Origin: an uncultured Parafilimonas sp.
GTDB taxonomy: Bacteria; Bacteroidota; Bacteroidia; Chitinophagales; Chitinophagaceae
Direction of reading: 5' to 3'
Length of the DNA: 43,331 nucleotides
Assembly: GCA_937892395.1 (NCBI GenBank)
Contig: CALAGJ010000135.1
Location: 1 to 43,331 of the forward strand
The position numbers and the translations under genes were made by a program. A model generated the notes under the pieces. That model did no database searches. It was given only the letters and a program-made list of their open reading frames with translations, and was not told where the DNA came from. Shown here piece after piece: positions 17,744-25,559 of this stretch (within the stretch, counting starts at the first letter, position 1; each line of letters starts with the position of its first letter).

Positions 17744-18289
17744 TTAATTTAAATTAAATTTATATCCAATTTTTAATGTGAACTGTGAGGTCCAACCTTT
17801 TTTCTCAATGATTTCTTGAAATGCATCAAAACCTAATGCTGCTTCAAAATTGTCAATTATCTGTACCCCACCATATATATCAAATCCAAACTTTGTGTCA
17901 TTTGCATCTGATTCCGGTAGTCCAATAAATGCTGCACCAACATTTGCCTGTCCAAACACTTTATTATTTAATATGGGGAAATATTGACGTACGCTTGCTT
18001 TTATTGGTATGTAGTAAAGACTGCCTAATAGGTTATCAGTTTTTGCAGGAAAACTTGAATACCCCACCACGCCACCAATATGCGTCATATTAGCTACTCG
18101 ATAGAGTACACCGGTTTGTACACCAAATGCTCCTGTATATGCATTGGAAGTACTTTTATCTAATGGTACGCCATACGTGCCGTGTATGTATAAACTTAAT
18201 TTTCCAGAATTATTACTCTGTGCCTGAATGGAAACTGTTACTAATAAAACTAAGATTGTAATAATAAAACCTACTCGTATTTTTTTCAT
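17744..18289 (-). CDS. Small outer-membrane beta-barrel protein (porin family)
   Basis: From the ATG at 18289 the product is 181 residues. It has a signal peptide (MKKIRVGFIITILVLLVTVSIQAQ) followed by alternating amphipathic strands typical of an OmpW/PorT-like 8-stranded barrel, ending in an aromatic-rich strand (TSQFTLKIGYKFNLN). The frame is open to 18328. A TATTTTTG element on the minus strand at 18314-18307 places transcription start near 18300, which favours the start at 18289. No specific function can be assigned. Confidence 0.85.
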   Translation of the reverse strand: MKKIRVGFIITILVLLVTVSIQAQSNNSGKLSLYIHGTYGVPLDKSTSNAYTGAFGVQTGVLYRVANMTHIGGVVGYSSFPAKTDNLLGSLYYIPIKASVRQYFPILNNKVFGQANVGAAFIGLPESDANDTKFGFDIYGGVQIIDNFEAALGFDAFQEIIEKKGWTSQFTLKIGYKFNLN

Positions 18290-18405
18290 TATATAAATTT
18301 TCATGGCAAAAATATGAGAATACACCATTCAAATTTACAGTTCATTATTATTACTTCTGGCTACATCGAGAACTTAGTTCAAGATGGTAGAGTAGCCAAT
18401 TTTCC

Positions 18406-18425
18406 TTATTACCCGTAGGGAATAA
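18406..18425 (-). terminator. Possible weak terminator or hairpin after the crotonase gene
   Basis: An imperfect TTATT-a-CCC GTA GGGAATAA stem lies directly past the crotonase stop. It is AT-rich with no long T-run, so the terminator call is tentative. Confidence 0.3.
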
Positions 18426-18426
18426 C

Positions 18427-19212
18427 TTACTTCTTTTCTTTAAATTTCTTAATAAAGTTTTTTGTAAAATCACTCAGTACTAAGCGACCACTAATGGCGG
18501 CTCGTTCTGATAGCAATTGGTCCCAATGTTCTGTGCCTTTCCAGAGTACTGCTTTTAATTCCGCCATAGCCTGATAACTGCCATGAGATAATTCATTAGC
18601 AAGTCTTTGTATAGATTCATTCATACCATCCGGTGTAGGGTGTAGTTCAGCATACAGTCCTTTTCGTCTTGCCCAGTCTGCATTTCGCCACATGGATGCG
18701 TCTATTGCTATTTGGCTAAATGCAGATTGCCCGATTTTTCTTTCTATGGCTGGCCCTACTACAAAAGGACCAATACCCACAGCCAATTCACTAAGTTTTA
18801 CATCTGCACCTTCGGTAGCTATGGCATAATCACAGGCGGCTGCTAGGCCAACGCCACCACCTACACATTTGCCATGTATTCTTCCAATTATAAATTTATC
18901 ACATTTGCGCATGGCATTGATAACATGTGCAAAACCGCTAAAAAAAGCTAACCCCTGTTCTGCGGACTCTATAGCCACCAATTCATCAAAAGATGCACCA
19001 CTGCAAAACACTTTTTCTCCTGCGGCTTGAAGTATGATTACATGTATATCACTGTCATTACCTGCATAGGTTATTTCGTGTGCCAGTTGTGCTAAAATTG
19101 CTGCTGGCAGCGAATTGCTACGTGGATGAAAAAACTCTATGGTAGCAATATGATTGTGTACTTCTGTTTTTACATATCCTTCGGAAAGGAGTTGCTTTTC
19201 TTCTACTATCAT
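18427..19212 (-). CDS. Enoyl-CoA hydratase/isomerase family protein (crotonase)
   Basis: This 261-residue crotonase-fold protein probably acts on acyl-CoA intermediates in the phenylacetate module. It has the oxyanion-hole segments (VFCSGASFDEL and GKCVGGGVGLAAACD) and one catalytic glutamate in LSELAVGIGP. The first catalytic Glu of classical enoyl-CoA hydratases (in GGGCEL) is replaced by Gly (GGGVGL). This resembles the LiuC/methylglutaconyl-CoA hydratase group more than PaaF. The best guess is an isomerase or hydratase of the paa pathway (PaaG-like step), but a branched-chain role cannot be excluded. It follows paaZ after 20 bases. Confidence 0.82.
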   Translation of the reverse strand: MIVEEKQLLSEGYVKTEVHNHIATIEFFHPRSNSLPAAILAQLAHEITYAGNDSDIHVIILQAAGEKVFCSGASFDELVAIESAEQGLAFFSGFAHVINAMRKCDKFIIGRIHGKCVGGGVGLAAACDYAIATEGADVKLSELAVGIGPFVVGPAIERKIGQSAFSQIAIDASMWRNADWARRKGLYAELHPTPDGMNESIQRLANELSHGSYQAMAELKAVLWKGTEHWDQLLSERAAISGRLVLSDFTKNFIKKFKEKK

Positions 19213-19232
19213 TTTAGTTATATTGTACTTTA

Positions 19233-21272
19233 TTAATTTTTTCTAACCATTGTAAGGATGGTGGCCACACCTACATGTTCATCGGTATCATCAAAAATTT
19301 CAACATACCATTTTACGATGCCACGGGGAATATCGGTTGGCTCTTTTTGTTCCTGTTCTATTTTTTCTTTGCAAGTAAATCTGATATACATGCTCATGCC
19401 AGGATATACAGGTTTTGTAAATCTTAATTCATCTATTCCATAGTTTAAAAGCACAGGCCCAAGACTACTTCCATCCACAAATAAACCTGCTGCTGCACTC
19501 AGTACAAAATAGCCGTGTGCTACCTGCTGCTCAAACATGGTATCTGTAAAATCAGTTTCTTTTTTGTGTGCATAAAAATGATCGCCACTTAGGTCGGCAA
19601 AGCGATTGATGTCTTCGGATGTAATCAATCTTTTTTCAGTAATGATTTGATCACCTACACGCAGCATATCAAAATCTTTTTTAAATGGATGTATGCCATC
19701 TGTATGGCCGGCGGCATAGGGCATATAATGATTAGTGATAGCAGTAAGCATATCAGGACTGCCTTGCACTGCCACTCTTTGCATATAATGTTTTACTCCT
19801 CTTAGACCACCCATTTCTTCTCCACCACCAGCACGACCCGGGCCGCCATGCACTAATAATGGTAAAGGAGAACCATGACCTGTACTTTCTTTTGCACATG
19901 CTTCATTAAGCACCAATATACGGCCATGCCAAGGTGCTGCACCCATTACATATTCTTTTGCTATGGTAGTATCGTTAGTAACAATGGATGTACACAAACT
20001 ACCCTTGCCCATTTTGCTGAGCTGTAGTGCTTCATCTATCGTGTGATATGGCATTAAAGTGCTGACCGGACCAAATGCTTCTACTTGATGAGATGCTGTC
20101 TGAGTAAACGGGTTTTCATTGCGCAGCAAAACAGGACTCATAAATGCCCCAGCGGTAGTAGCATCGATCAACTCTACACTGTCTAAAGAACCATATACTA
20201 ATTGTGATGCAGCTAATAATTTCTGTACTTGTGATTTTACATCGCTTAGCTGCTCATGGCCTGCCAAACTTCCCATCCGCACTTTTTCATGAAGAGGATT
20301 TCCAATGGCTGTTTGTGCCAAAGCTTTTATTAGTGCTGCCTCCACGGCTTCTAATTTGCTGTCAGGCACAATAATTCTTCTTACAGCCGTACATTTTTGT
20401 CCGGCTTTTACTGTTATTTCTTTGCGTACTTCTTTAATAAAAATATCCCAGTTGTTACTACCTGGTTCTACATCCGTACCCAGCACCAAACAGTTCAGCG
20501 AATCTGCCTCCATAGTAAATGCTACATTTTCTGAAAGAATTATGGGGTGAGAGCGCAATTGAAGACCTGTAGATGCGGACCCTGTAAAGGTAACTACATC
20601 CTGACAATTGAGGTGGCTGAGTAAGTCGCCTGCACTGCCACAAAGCAGCTGTAATGCACCTTTTGGCAGTATGCCAGATGCTACTATTTCCTCTACTACG
20701 GCATGTGTAAGGTAGGAGGTAACGGTGGCTGGTTTTACAATAGCCGGCATGCCTGCCAATAGATTTACTGCAATTTTTTCCAGCATACCCCATACGGGGA
20801 AATTGTAAGCGTTTATATGTACAGCCACCCCTTCTTTTGGCACAAGTATATGCTGTGCCATAAAGGTATTTTGCTTTGAAAGATTGTGTGCCTCACCATC
20901 TAAAGCAAATGGCTCATTGGGAAATTTGCGTCGTAAAGATGCATTGGCAAATAGATTTCCAATACCCCCTTCAATATCTATCCAACTATCTACTTTGGTG
21001 GCTCCGGTTTGATAACTAATCGTATAAAATTTTTCCAAATGCTGGCGCAAGTGTAGTGCCAATGCTCGCAGCATGCGTCCACGTTCATAAAAACTCATGT
21101 GCCGCAGGGCCGGATTGCCCACTGTTTTTGCATAATGTACCGCAGCAGCCATATCAATACCTGTAGTAGTGGCTTTGGCTATCGGCCTTCCGGTAACAGC
21201 GTTATATAAAATGCTGCCATCTCCCTGCCCTGGTATCCATGCCCCTGAAATATAATTATCTAATTGTGTCAT
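19233..21272 (-). CDS. paaZ: Bifunctional oxepin-CoA hydrolase/3-oxo-5,6-dehydrosuberyl-CoA semialdehyde dehydrogenase PaaZ
   Basis: PaaZ opens the ring of oxepin-CoA and oxidises the resulting aldehyde in aerobic phenylacetate degradation. The protein is 679 residues from the ATG at 21272 (E. coli PaaZ is 681). It has an N-terminal aldehyde dehydrogenase domain with VTFTGSASTG, Glu255 in MEADSLN and the catalytic Cys294 in AGQKCTAVRR. These correspond to E256 and C295 of the E. coli enzyme. A C-terminal MaoC hydratase domain contains FADLSGDHFYAH and VAHGYFVLS. The open frame runs 13 codons further up, but MTQLDNYISGAW aligns with the E. coli start and a promoter lies at 21290-21320. A crotonase gene follows after 20 bases. 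Confidence 0.95.
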   Translation of the reverse strand: MTQLDNYISGAWIPGQGDGSILYNAVTGRPIAKATTTGIDMAAAVHYAKTVGNPALRHMSFYERGRMLRALALHLRQHLEKFYTISYQTGATKVDSWIDIEGGIGNLFANASLRRKFPNEPFALDGEAHNLSKQNTFMAQHILVPKEGVAVHINAYNFPVWGMLEKIAVNLLAGMPAIVKPATVTSYLTHAVVEEIVASGILPKGALQLLCGSAGDLLSHLNCQDVVTFTGSASTGLQLRSHPIILSENVAFTMEADSLNCLVLGTDVEPGSNNWDIFIKEVRKEITVKAGQKCTAVRRIIVPDSKLEAVEAALIKALAQTAIGNPLHEKVRMGSLAGHEQLSDVKSQVQKLLAASQLVYGSLDSVELIDATTAGAFMSPVLLRNENPFTQTASHQVEAFGPVSTLMPYHTIDEALQLSKMGKGSLCTSIVTNDTTIAKEYVMGAAPWHGRILVLNEACAKESTGHGSPLPLLVHGGPGRAGGGEEMGGLRGVKHYMQRVAVQGSPDMLTAITNHYMPYAAGHTDGIHPFKKDFDMLRVGDQIITEKRLITSEDINRFADLSGDHFYAHKKETDFTDTMFEQQVAHGYFVLSAAAGLFVDGSSLGPVLLNYGIDELRFTKPVYPGMSMYIRFTCKEKIEQEQKEPTDIPRGIVKWYVEIFDDTDEHVGVATILTMVRKN

Positions 21273-21289
21273 GTAATGTGAATATGTGG

Positions 21290-21320
21290 CAAAACTAATA
21301 TCTGTTAGCACAGAAGGAAA
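21290..21320 (-). promoter_or_regulatory. Promoter of paaZ
   Basis: On the minus strand TAGTTTTG (21297-21290) is preceded after 19 bases by TTTC (21320-21317), one mismatch from the -33 TTTG. The predicted start is near 21284, 12 bases before the chosen ATG. The paaH promoter at 23009-23040 has the same TTTC variant. Confidence 0.5.
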
Positions 21321-21395
21321 TAAAATATTTTTGGGTGTGGAATAATTTTGAAGGGTAGGTAGTAATCTTTATATCGTTTCTGAGCCTACTTCTTG

Positions 21396-21471
21396 ATTCT
21401 GCGTAGCAGCAAAAAAATCTTTATAGCATTAATAACAGTATTCAAACCCGCCTTATCATTCTGCGTAGCAG
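21396..21471. repeat. Pair of 14-bp direct repeats, each with a small palindrome, upstream of paaZ
   Basis: ATTCTGCGTAGCAG occurs at 21396-21409 and again at 21458-21471, 62 bases apart start to start, each followed by one base and a run of six or seven As. Each copy contains the dyad CTGC-GTA-GCAG. The spacing is about six helical turns. They could be operator sites for paaZ or read-through hairpins after the SGNH gene. Confidence 0.6.
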
Positions 21472-21483
21472 TAAAAAATAATA

Positions 21484-22092
21484 TTATAGTACAGAAGCAA
21501 TTTGGGCTGCCAGCAAATTGGCCCATATTGAATAGGCTGAACCGGAGGGGTGCAGTTGATCTGTGGTGAGTAAATTATGGTCCTGTTTTGCCAACCGAGT
21601 AGCTGGTGTAATGTCAATACAATTGATGCCGTAATGCAATGCTGTGGAGGCTTTGGCCTGATTGAACTGATTGATAGCGGTAGCAATGGCAGTTGAATCT
21701 CTATCCTGTGCAAAGGGGGTAACTCCCCAGTCTGGAATGGAGAGAAGGATGACTCTTTGGCTGTTTCCACCTACTAAATTCAGGGCTTTTTTGATTAGTA
21801 AATGGAGGTCTGTGGTGTAGGACTCAATGGGAAGATTTCTGTATTGATTGTTTACACCTATCAATAGCGTTACAAAATCGTATTGGTCAGAAATAATATG
21901 GTGCAGTAAGTGATCGGCCAGTTCAAAACTTGTCCATCCGGTTTGGGCTATGACTTCCGGTGCGTGAAAATGAAGTTTATTTTTTCTGAGTATTTGCAGG
22001 GTTTGATAAGGGTATGAATGATATAGTGGCACTCCCTCACCAATGGTATAACTATCGCCCAGCGCTAGCCAGGAAAAATGATGCTTGGTCAT
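21484..22092 (-). CDS. SGNH/GDSL-family hydrolase
   Basis: The 202-residue protein has the SGNH hydrolase blocks: LALGDSYTIGEG (nucleophile S14), GVNNQYRN (block III Asn) and DQLHPSG (block V Asp and His). No signal peptide is visible, so it is probably cytoplasmic. This family includes lysophospholipases and thioesterases. Its start lies one base past the paaH stop, so the two are almost certainly co-transcribed, which suggests a thioesterase-like housekeeping role for CoA intermediates; that is inference from context. Confidence 0.88.
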   Translation of the reverse strand: MTKHHFSWLALGDSYTIGEGVPLYHSYPYQTLQILRKNKLHFHAPEVIAQTGWTSFELADHLLHHIISDQYDFVTLLIGVNNQYRNLPIESYTTDLHLLIKKALNLVGGNSQRVILLSIPDWGVTPFAQDRDSTAIATAINQFNQAKASTALHYGINCIDITPATRLAKQDHNLLTTDQLHPSGSAYSIWANLLAAQIASVL

Positions 22093-22093
22093 A

Positions 22094-22987
22094 TTATTTA
22101 TCGAATGATGTGCTTACAACCAATTCTTTTGACCCTGGTGTATAAGTATAAAAACCTTCACCAGATTTGGCGCCTAATTTTCCTGCCGTTACCATATTGA
22201 CAAGAAGTGGGCAGGGCGCATATTTTGGATTGCCATAACCTTGATATAACACATTCAATATGCTGAGACAGGTGTCTAAACCTATAAAATCAGCTAATTG
22301 CAAAGGACCCATCGGATGAGCCATGCCTAATTTCATGATATTATCTATTGCCGCTACACCTGCTATGCCTTCATACAAGCTATAAATAGCCTCATTGATC
22401 ATGGGCATTAATACTTTGTTGGCAATAAAACCCGGATAATCATTGACAACACAAGGTATTTTTTGCAACTGCATAGATAGTGCTGTTATGGTGTCAGTAA
22501 CTGTGGCTGAGGTAGCATATCCATTGATGATTTCTACCAATTTCATAACAGGTACAGGGTTCATAAAATGCATACCTATCACCTGCTGTGGCCGCTGTGT
22601 GGCTGCTGCTATTTTTGTAATGGAAATGGATGAAGTGTTGGTAGCTAAAATGGCATGAGCCGGTGCGGCAGCATCCATTTGTTTAAAAATGGAGAGCTTG
22701 AGTTCTATATTTTCTGTAGCAGCTTCCACTACCAAGTCTGCTTGCTGCACACCATTTGCCAACACTGTATCTAATTGTATGCGCTGTAGGGTGGCTGCTG
22801 CATCTGCTGTAGTAATGAGGGCTTTGGATACCTGTCTGTCTAAATTTTTTGAGATGGTTGCCTTTGCCTTTTCTAACTGTGTTTGGCTGATGTCTATCAG
22901 CCGCACTTCAAAACCATATTGAGCAAATACATGTGCTATGCCATTTCCCATAGTGCCTGCACCTATTACTGAAACATTTTTAATCAT
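22094..22987 (-). CDS. paaH: 3-hydroxyacyl-CoA dehydrogenase (3-hydroxybutyryl-CoA dehydrogenase/PaaH type)
   Basis: This NAD-dependent dehydrogenase oxidises the 3-hydroxyacyl-CoA intermediate of phenylacetate degradation or of butyrate-type metabolism. The protein (297 residues from the ATG at 22987) has the Rossmann motif GAGTMGNGIAHVFAQYG, the family signature IGMHFMNPVPVMKLVEII with the catalytic His and Glu, and the C-terminal domain with DFIGLDTCLSIL. The frame is open to 23032, but MIKNVSVIGAG is the normal start and a promoter ends near 23009. The paaH assignment rests on paaZ nearby; a general short-chain 3-hydroxyacyl-CoA role is possible. Confidence 0.9.
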   Translation of the reverse strand: MIKNVSVIGAGTMGNGIAHVFAQYGFEVRLIDISQTQLEKAKATISKNLDRQVSKALITTADAAATLQRIQLDTVLANGVQQADLVVEAATENIELKLSIFKQMDAAAPAHAILATNTSSISITKIAAATQRPQQVIGMHFMNPVPVMKLVEIINGYATSATVTDTITALSMQLQKIPCVVNDYPGFIANKVLMPMINEAIYSLYEGIAGVAAIDNIMKLGMAHPMGPLQLADFIGLDTCLSILNVLYQGYGNPKYAPCPLLVNMVTAGKLGAKSGEGFYTYTPGSKELVVSTSFDK

Positions 22988-23008
22988 AAAGCAATTTTTT
23001 ATGCGTTG

Positions 23009-23040
23009 CAAATGTAGGGGTAGGTATTGCATGATGGAAA
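23009..23040 (-). promoter_or_regulatory. Promoter of the paaH-SGNH operon
   Basis: On the minus strand TACATTTG (23016-23009) is preceded by exactly 20 bases and TTTC (23040-23037). The predicted start is near 23003, 16 bases ahead of the ATG at 22987. Confidence 0.55.
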
Positions 23041-23357
23041 TTGAAAATGACTCGGTTGTTTTTTGATTCAGGTCTTTCTGGATGTTGGCAGGGTGTTTTG
23101 CTGTGGCTTTTTATGGTAAAAATCTTTTGGAGAGGGGGGTTCATTATTGTCTTAAAATGATTGCGCTAATGGTGTTGCTTTTCCCGCTTCTGATATGTAA
23201 AAGCATGCTGTAGGTTTGCTCCGCAAAAATCATTGCCCGAAGGGCGAATAAGAATAAAACCTCAAACCCCAAGACTCAACCCGAAACCAAATATAAAATT
23301 TCTGTGATAAGTAGTGCCTACAAAGCGAATTTATAAACCAAAGCTTATCATTGCAGC
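23041..23357 (+). other. Intergenic region between divergent paaH and radical SAM genes
   Basis: About 317 bases without a gene. A small dyad GCCC-GAA-GGGC lies at 23235-23245. I see no convincing plus-strand promoter for the radical SAM gene; TATCATTG at 23346-23353 is too close to its ATG. Confidence 0.45.
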
Positions 23358-24758
23358 ATGCCTGTTAAAGATTATACGTATTACGATTTTACACTGAGTG
23401 TATGCCCGGAGTGTTTGCAACGAGTGGATGCAAAAATCATTTTTAAAGAGGATAAAGTATGGATGCGAAAAACCTGTAGGGAGCATGGATTTTTTGAAGT
23501 GCTGATAGCTGACGATATTGAATATTATAAAAATGCAAGAAACTATAATAAAGCATCTGAAGCACCATATTTTAGTCAAACTGCCACTCATTATGGTTGT
23601 CCTTATGACTGTGGGCTCTGTGCAGATCATGAGCAACATAGCTGTGTATCTGTCATTGAAATAACGGACAGGTGTAACCTTACTTGTCCTACTTGCTATG
23701 CCATGAGCAGCCCACATTATGGCCGACACCGTACGCTGGAAGAAGTAGTAAAAATGTTGGATATCATTGTGGCCAATGAGGGCAGTCCGGATGTGGTACA
23801 AATAAGTGGTGGTGAACCTACTATACACCCACAATTTTTTGAAATATTGGATGCAGCCAAGCAAAGGCCTATCAGGCATTTAATGATAAATACCAATGGG
23901 CTACGTATTGCAAAAGATAAGGAATTCACAAAGCGCCTTGCAGGGTATATGCCCGATTTTGAAATCTATCTGCAATGGGATTCTCAGAGGCCAGAAGTAC
24001 TTGAAAAATTAAGGGGAAAAAATTTACTGGAAGAACGAATGAAGGCACTGGAGCATTTGAATTTGTTTAATCTCTCTACCACACTAGTGGTTACGGTTAT
24101 GCAAGGCTACAATGATGATGAAATAGGCAGCCTTATTGAATTTGCAGTGAAACAGCCCTGTATAAGAGGTATCACATTTCAACCTGTTCAAGTGGCAGGA
24201 AGAAATGTTGATTTTGACGCTGCAAAAAACCGAATAACGCTAACAGCAGTTAGACAAAAAATATTGGAACAAACCAATCTTTTTAATGCTCATGATCTGG
24301 TACCTGTGCCCTGCAATCCTGATGCATTGGTAATGGGGTATGCATTGAAAATCAACCAAGAAATTATACCTCTTACAAGATATATTGATCCTGCCATCCT
24401 CCTAGATCAATCTAAAAAAAATACAATTGTGTATGAACAAGATGCAGGCTTACATGATCAACTCATCAAAATATTTAGCACAGGTATTTCTGTGGATAGG
24501 GTAGATGATAATATGAAACAACTGTTGTGTTGTCTTCCTGATATTTATGCACCGGGGTTGAAGTATGATAACCTCTTTCGCATCATCATCATGCGGTTTA
24601 TTGATGCATGGGACTTTGATGTAAGGGCCATCAAAAAAAGTTGTGTACATATAGTGCATAAAGACGGTAGAATTATTCCATTTGAAACGATGAATATGTT
24701 GTACAGAGATGAGCATGAACAGAAACTACAGGCCATAAGAGCAGGCATGAAACTATAA
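23358..24758 (+). CDS. Radical SAM protein of the COG1964 (tetraether-synthase-like) group
   Basis: The 466-residue protein has an N-terminal zinc-ribbon-like pair (C16/C19 in CPECL, then C40 and H43 in CREHG), a second cysteine cluster CPYDCGLC (C81/C85/C88) plus C96, and the radical SAM motif CNLTCPTC (C106/C110/C113). ISGGEPT follows, with the GGE that contacts SAM. C-terminal cysteines (VPVPCNP, LLCCLP, SCVHIVHKDGR) could hold further iron-sulfur clusters. This arrangement matches COG1964, which includes archaeal MJ0619/Tes that joins lipid tails. Bacterial members are uncharacterised as far as I know. No lipid gene lies next to it, so the role here is open. Confidence 0.85.
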   Translation: MPVKDYTYYDFTLSVCPECLQRVDAKIIFKEDKVWMRKTCREHGFFEVLIADDIEYYKNARNYNKASEAPYFSQTATHYGCPYDCGLCADHEQHSCVSVIEITDRCNLTCPTCYAMSSPHYGRHRTLEEVVKMLDIIVANEGSPDVVQISGGEPTIHPQFFEILDAAKQRPIRHLMINTNGLRIAKDKEFTKRLAGYMPDFEIYLQWDSQRPEVLEKLRGKNLLEERMKALEHLNLFNLSTTLVVTVMQGYNDDEIGSLIEFAVKQPCIRGITFQPVQVAGRNVDFDAAKNRITLTAVRQKILEQTNLFNAHDLVPVPCNPDALVMGYALKINQEIIPLTRYIDPAILLDQSKKNTIVYEQDAGLHDQLIKIFSTGISVDRVDDNMKQLLCCLPDIYAPGLKYDNLFRIIIMRFIDAWDFDVRAIKKSCVHIVHKDGRIIPFETMNMLYRDEHEQKLQAIRAGMKL

Positions 24759-24861
24759 ATACTTTCTGAAATGCGAAGGATTATAAAAGTTAAATAAAGT
24801 AATGTTAGTATAAAAAATTTATTATCCCATTAAATTGCAGAAAATCTATCAATACCATAAA

Positions 24862-25497
24862 ATGAAAAATGGGAACTTAATTGTAATTGCCATGCTGCTA
24901 TTGGCACATACCAACATATTTGCGCAGGATGATATACCAGACTATAGATCAAAGCGGGAGGGTTTTTTAAAAATTTTGGATACTAAACTAAGGGCAGATA
25001 TGGCTACATTTTCTATTGGGGGCATTAGCGAAAGTCTTAATGCACTTAAGCTTCCGGAAATTCCCATTTATTATAGTGACGACAAGTCTATCAGTTTTTT
25101 GAAAGATTCATTGCAGATATCCATTACAACCACAGCGTTTGATTCCATTGGTCACAAGTTTCTTTATTATGATGAAAAGTATTTGGTAAAAATTGATAAC
25201 AAAGGCTTTTGGGGAAGTGGCACAAAGAAACCTACGAAAAAAATTGAATCCGTTACTGCTATTATTGGTAATGACACTATACGAATACCTGCTTTAGCTT
25301 TTACTGAGTTGTATGAGCCTGTATTGAGTTATGAAGAGAAAGGTAAATTAAAAAGCTACTGCAGGGTATATCATTCCTTGGATAAGCAGTACCTATACAT
25401 TTATATGCTGAATGGCGAAGGAAAAAATCGCTATGAGGTTACGTGGATTATTCAAAATAAACAATACTTACGCAGGGTTGTTGATTTGGGCTATTAA
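24862..25497 (+). CDS. Secreted protein of unknown function
   Basis: I do not recognise the family. From the ATG at 24862 the product is 211 residues, with a signal peptide ending near NIFAQ and a mature part of mixed strands (SLQISITTTAFDSIGHKFLYY, VTAIIGNDTIRIPALAF). There is one central Cys and a basic C-terminus. The frame is open to 24835 via TTG, but the ATG gives the proper signal peptide. It sits 62 bases before a TonB-dependent receptor on the same strand, so it may share its transcript. It is probably periplasmic. Confidence 0.7.
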   Translation: MKNGNLIVIAMLLLAHTNIFAQDDIPDYRSKREGFLKILDTKLRADMATFSIGGISESLNALKLPEIPIYYSDDKSISFLKDSLQISITTTAFDSIGHKFLYYDEKYLVKIDNKGFWGSGTKKPTKKIESVTAIIGNDTIRIPALAFTELYEPVLSYEEKGKLKSYCRVYHSLDKQYLYIYMLNGEGKNRYEVTWIIQNKQYLRRVVDLGY

Positions 25498-25507
25498 TCA
25501 CTCAGAT

Positions 25508-25544
25508 AAAAGAAAGTAGTTTTAAAATCCGATTACTTTCTTTT
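25508..25544. repeat. 11-bp inverted repeat between the secreted protein and receptor genes
   Basis: AAAAGAAAGTA (25508-25518) and TACTTTCTTTT (25534-25544) are perfect complements across a 15-base loop. It may be a weak terminator. The right arm also contains TTCTTTTG, one mismatch from a -7 element 14 bases before the TTG start at 25560, so an operator is possible too. Confidence 0.55.
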
Positions 25545-25559
25545 GTAAAAATTTTCATT

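Noticed and set aside
20458..20793. 111-residue frame inside paaZ
   Set aside because: Same-strand frame-shifted shadow of paaZ with Cys/Arg/Ser-rich composition and no domain.
21396..21471. Possible CRISPR
   Set aside because: Only two copies of a 14-bp repeat with one 48-base spacer and no cas genes.
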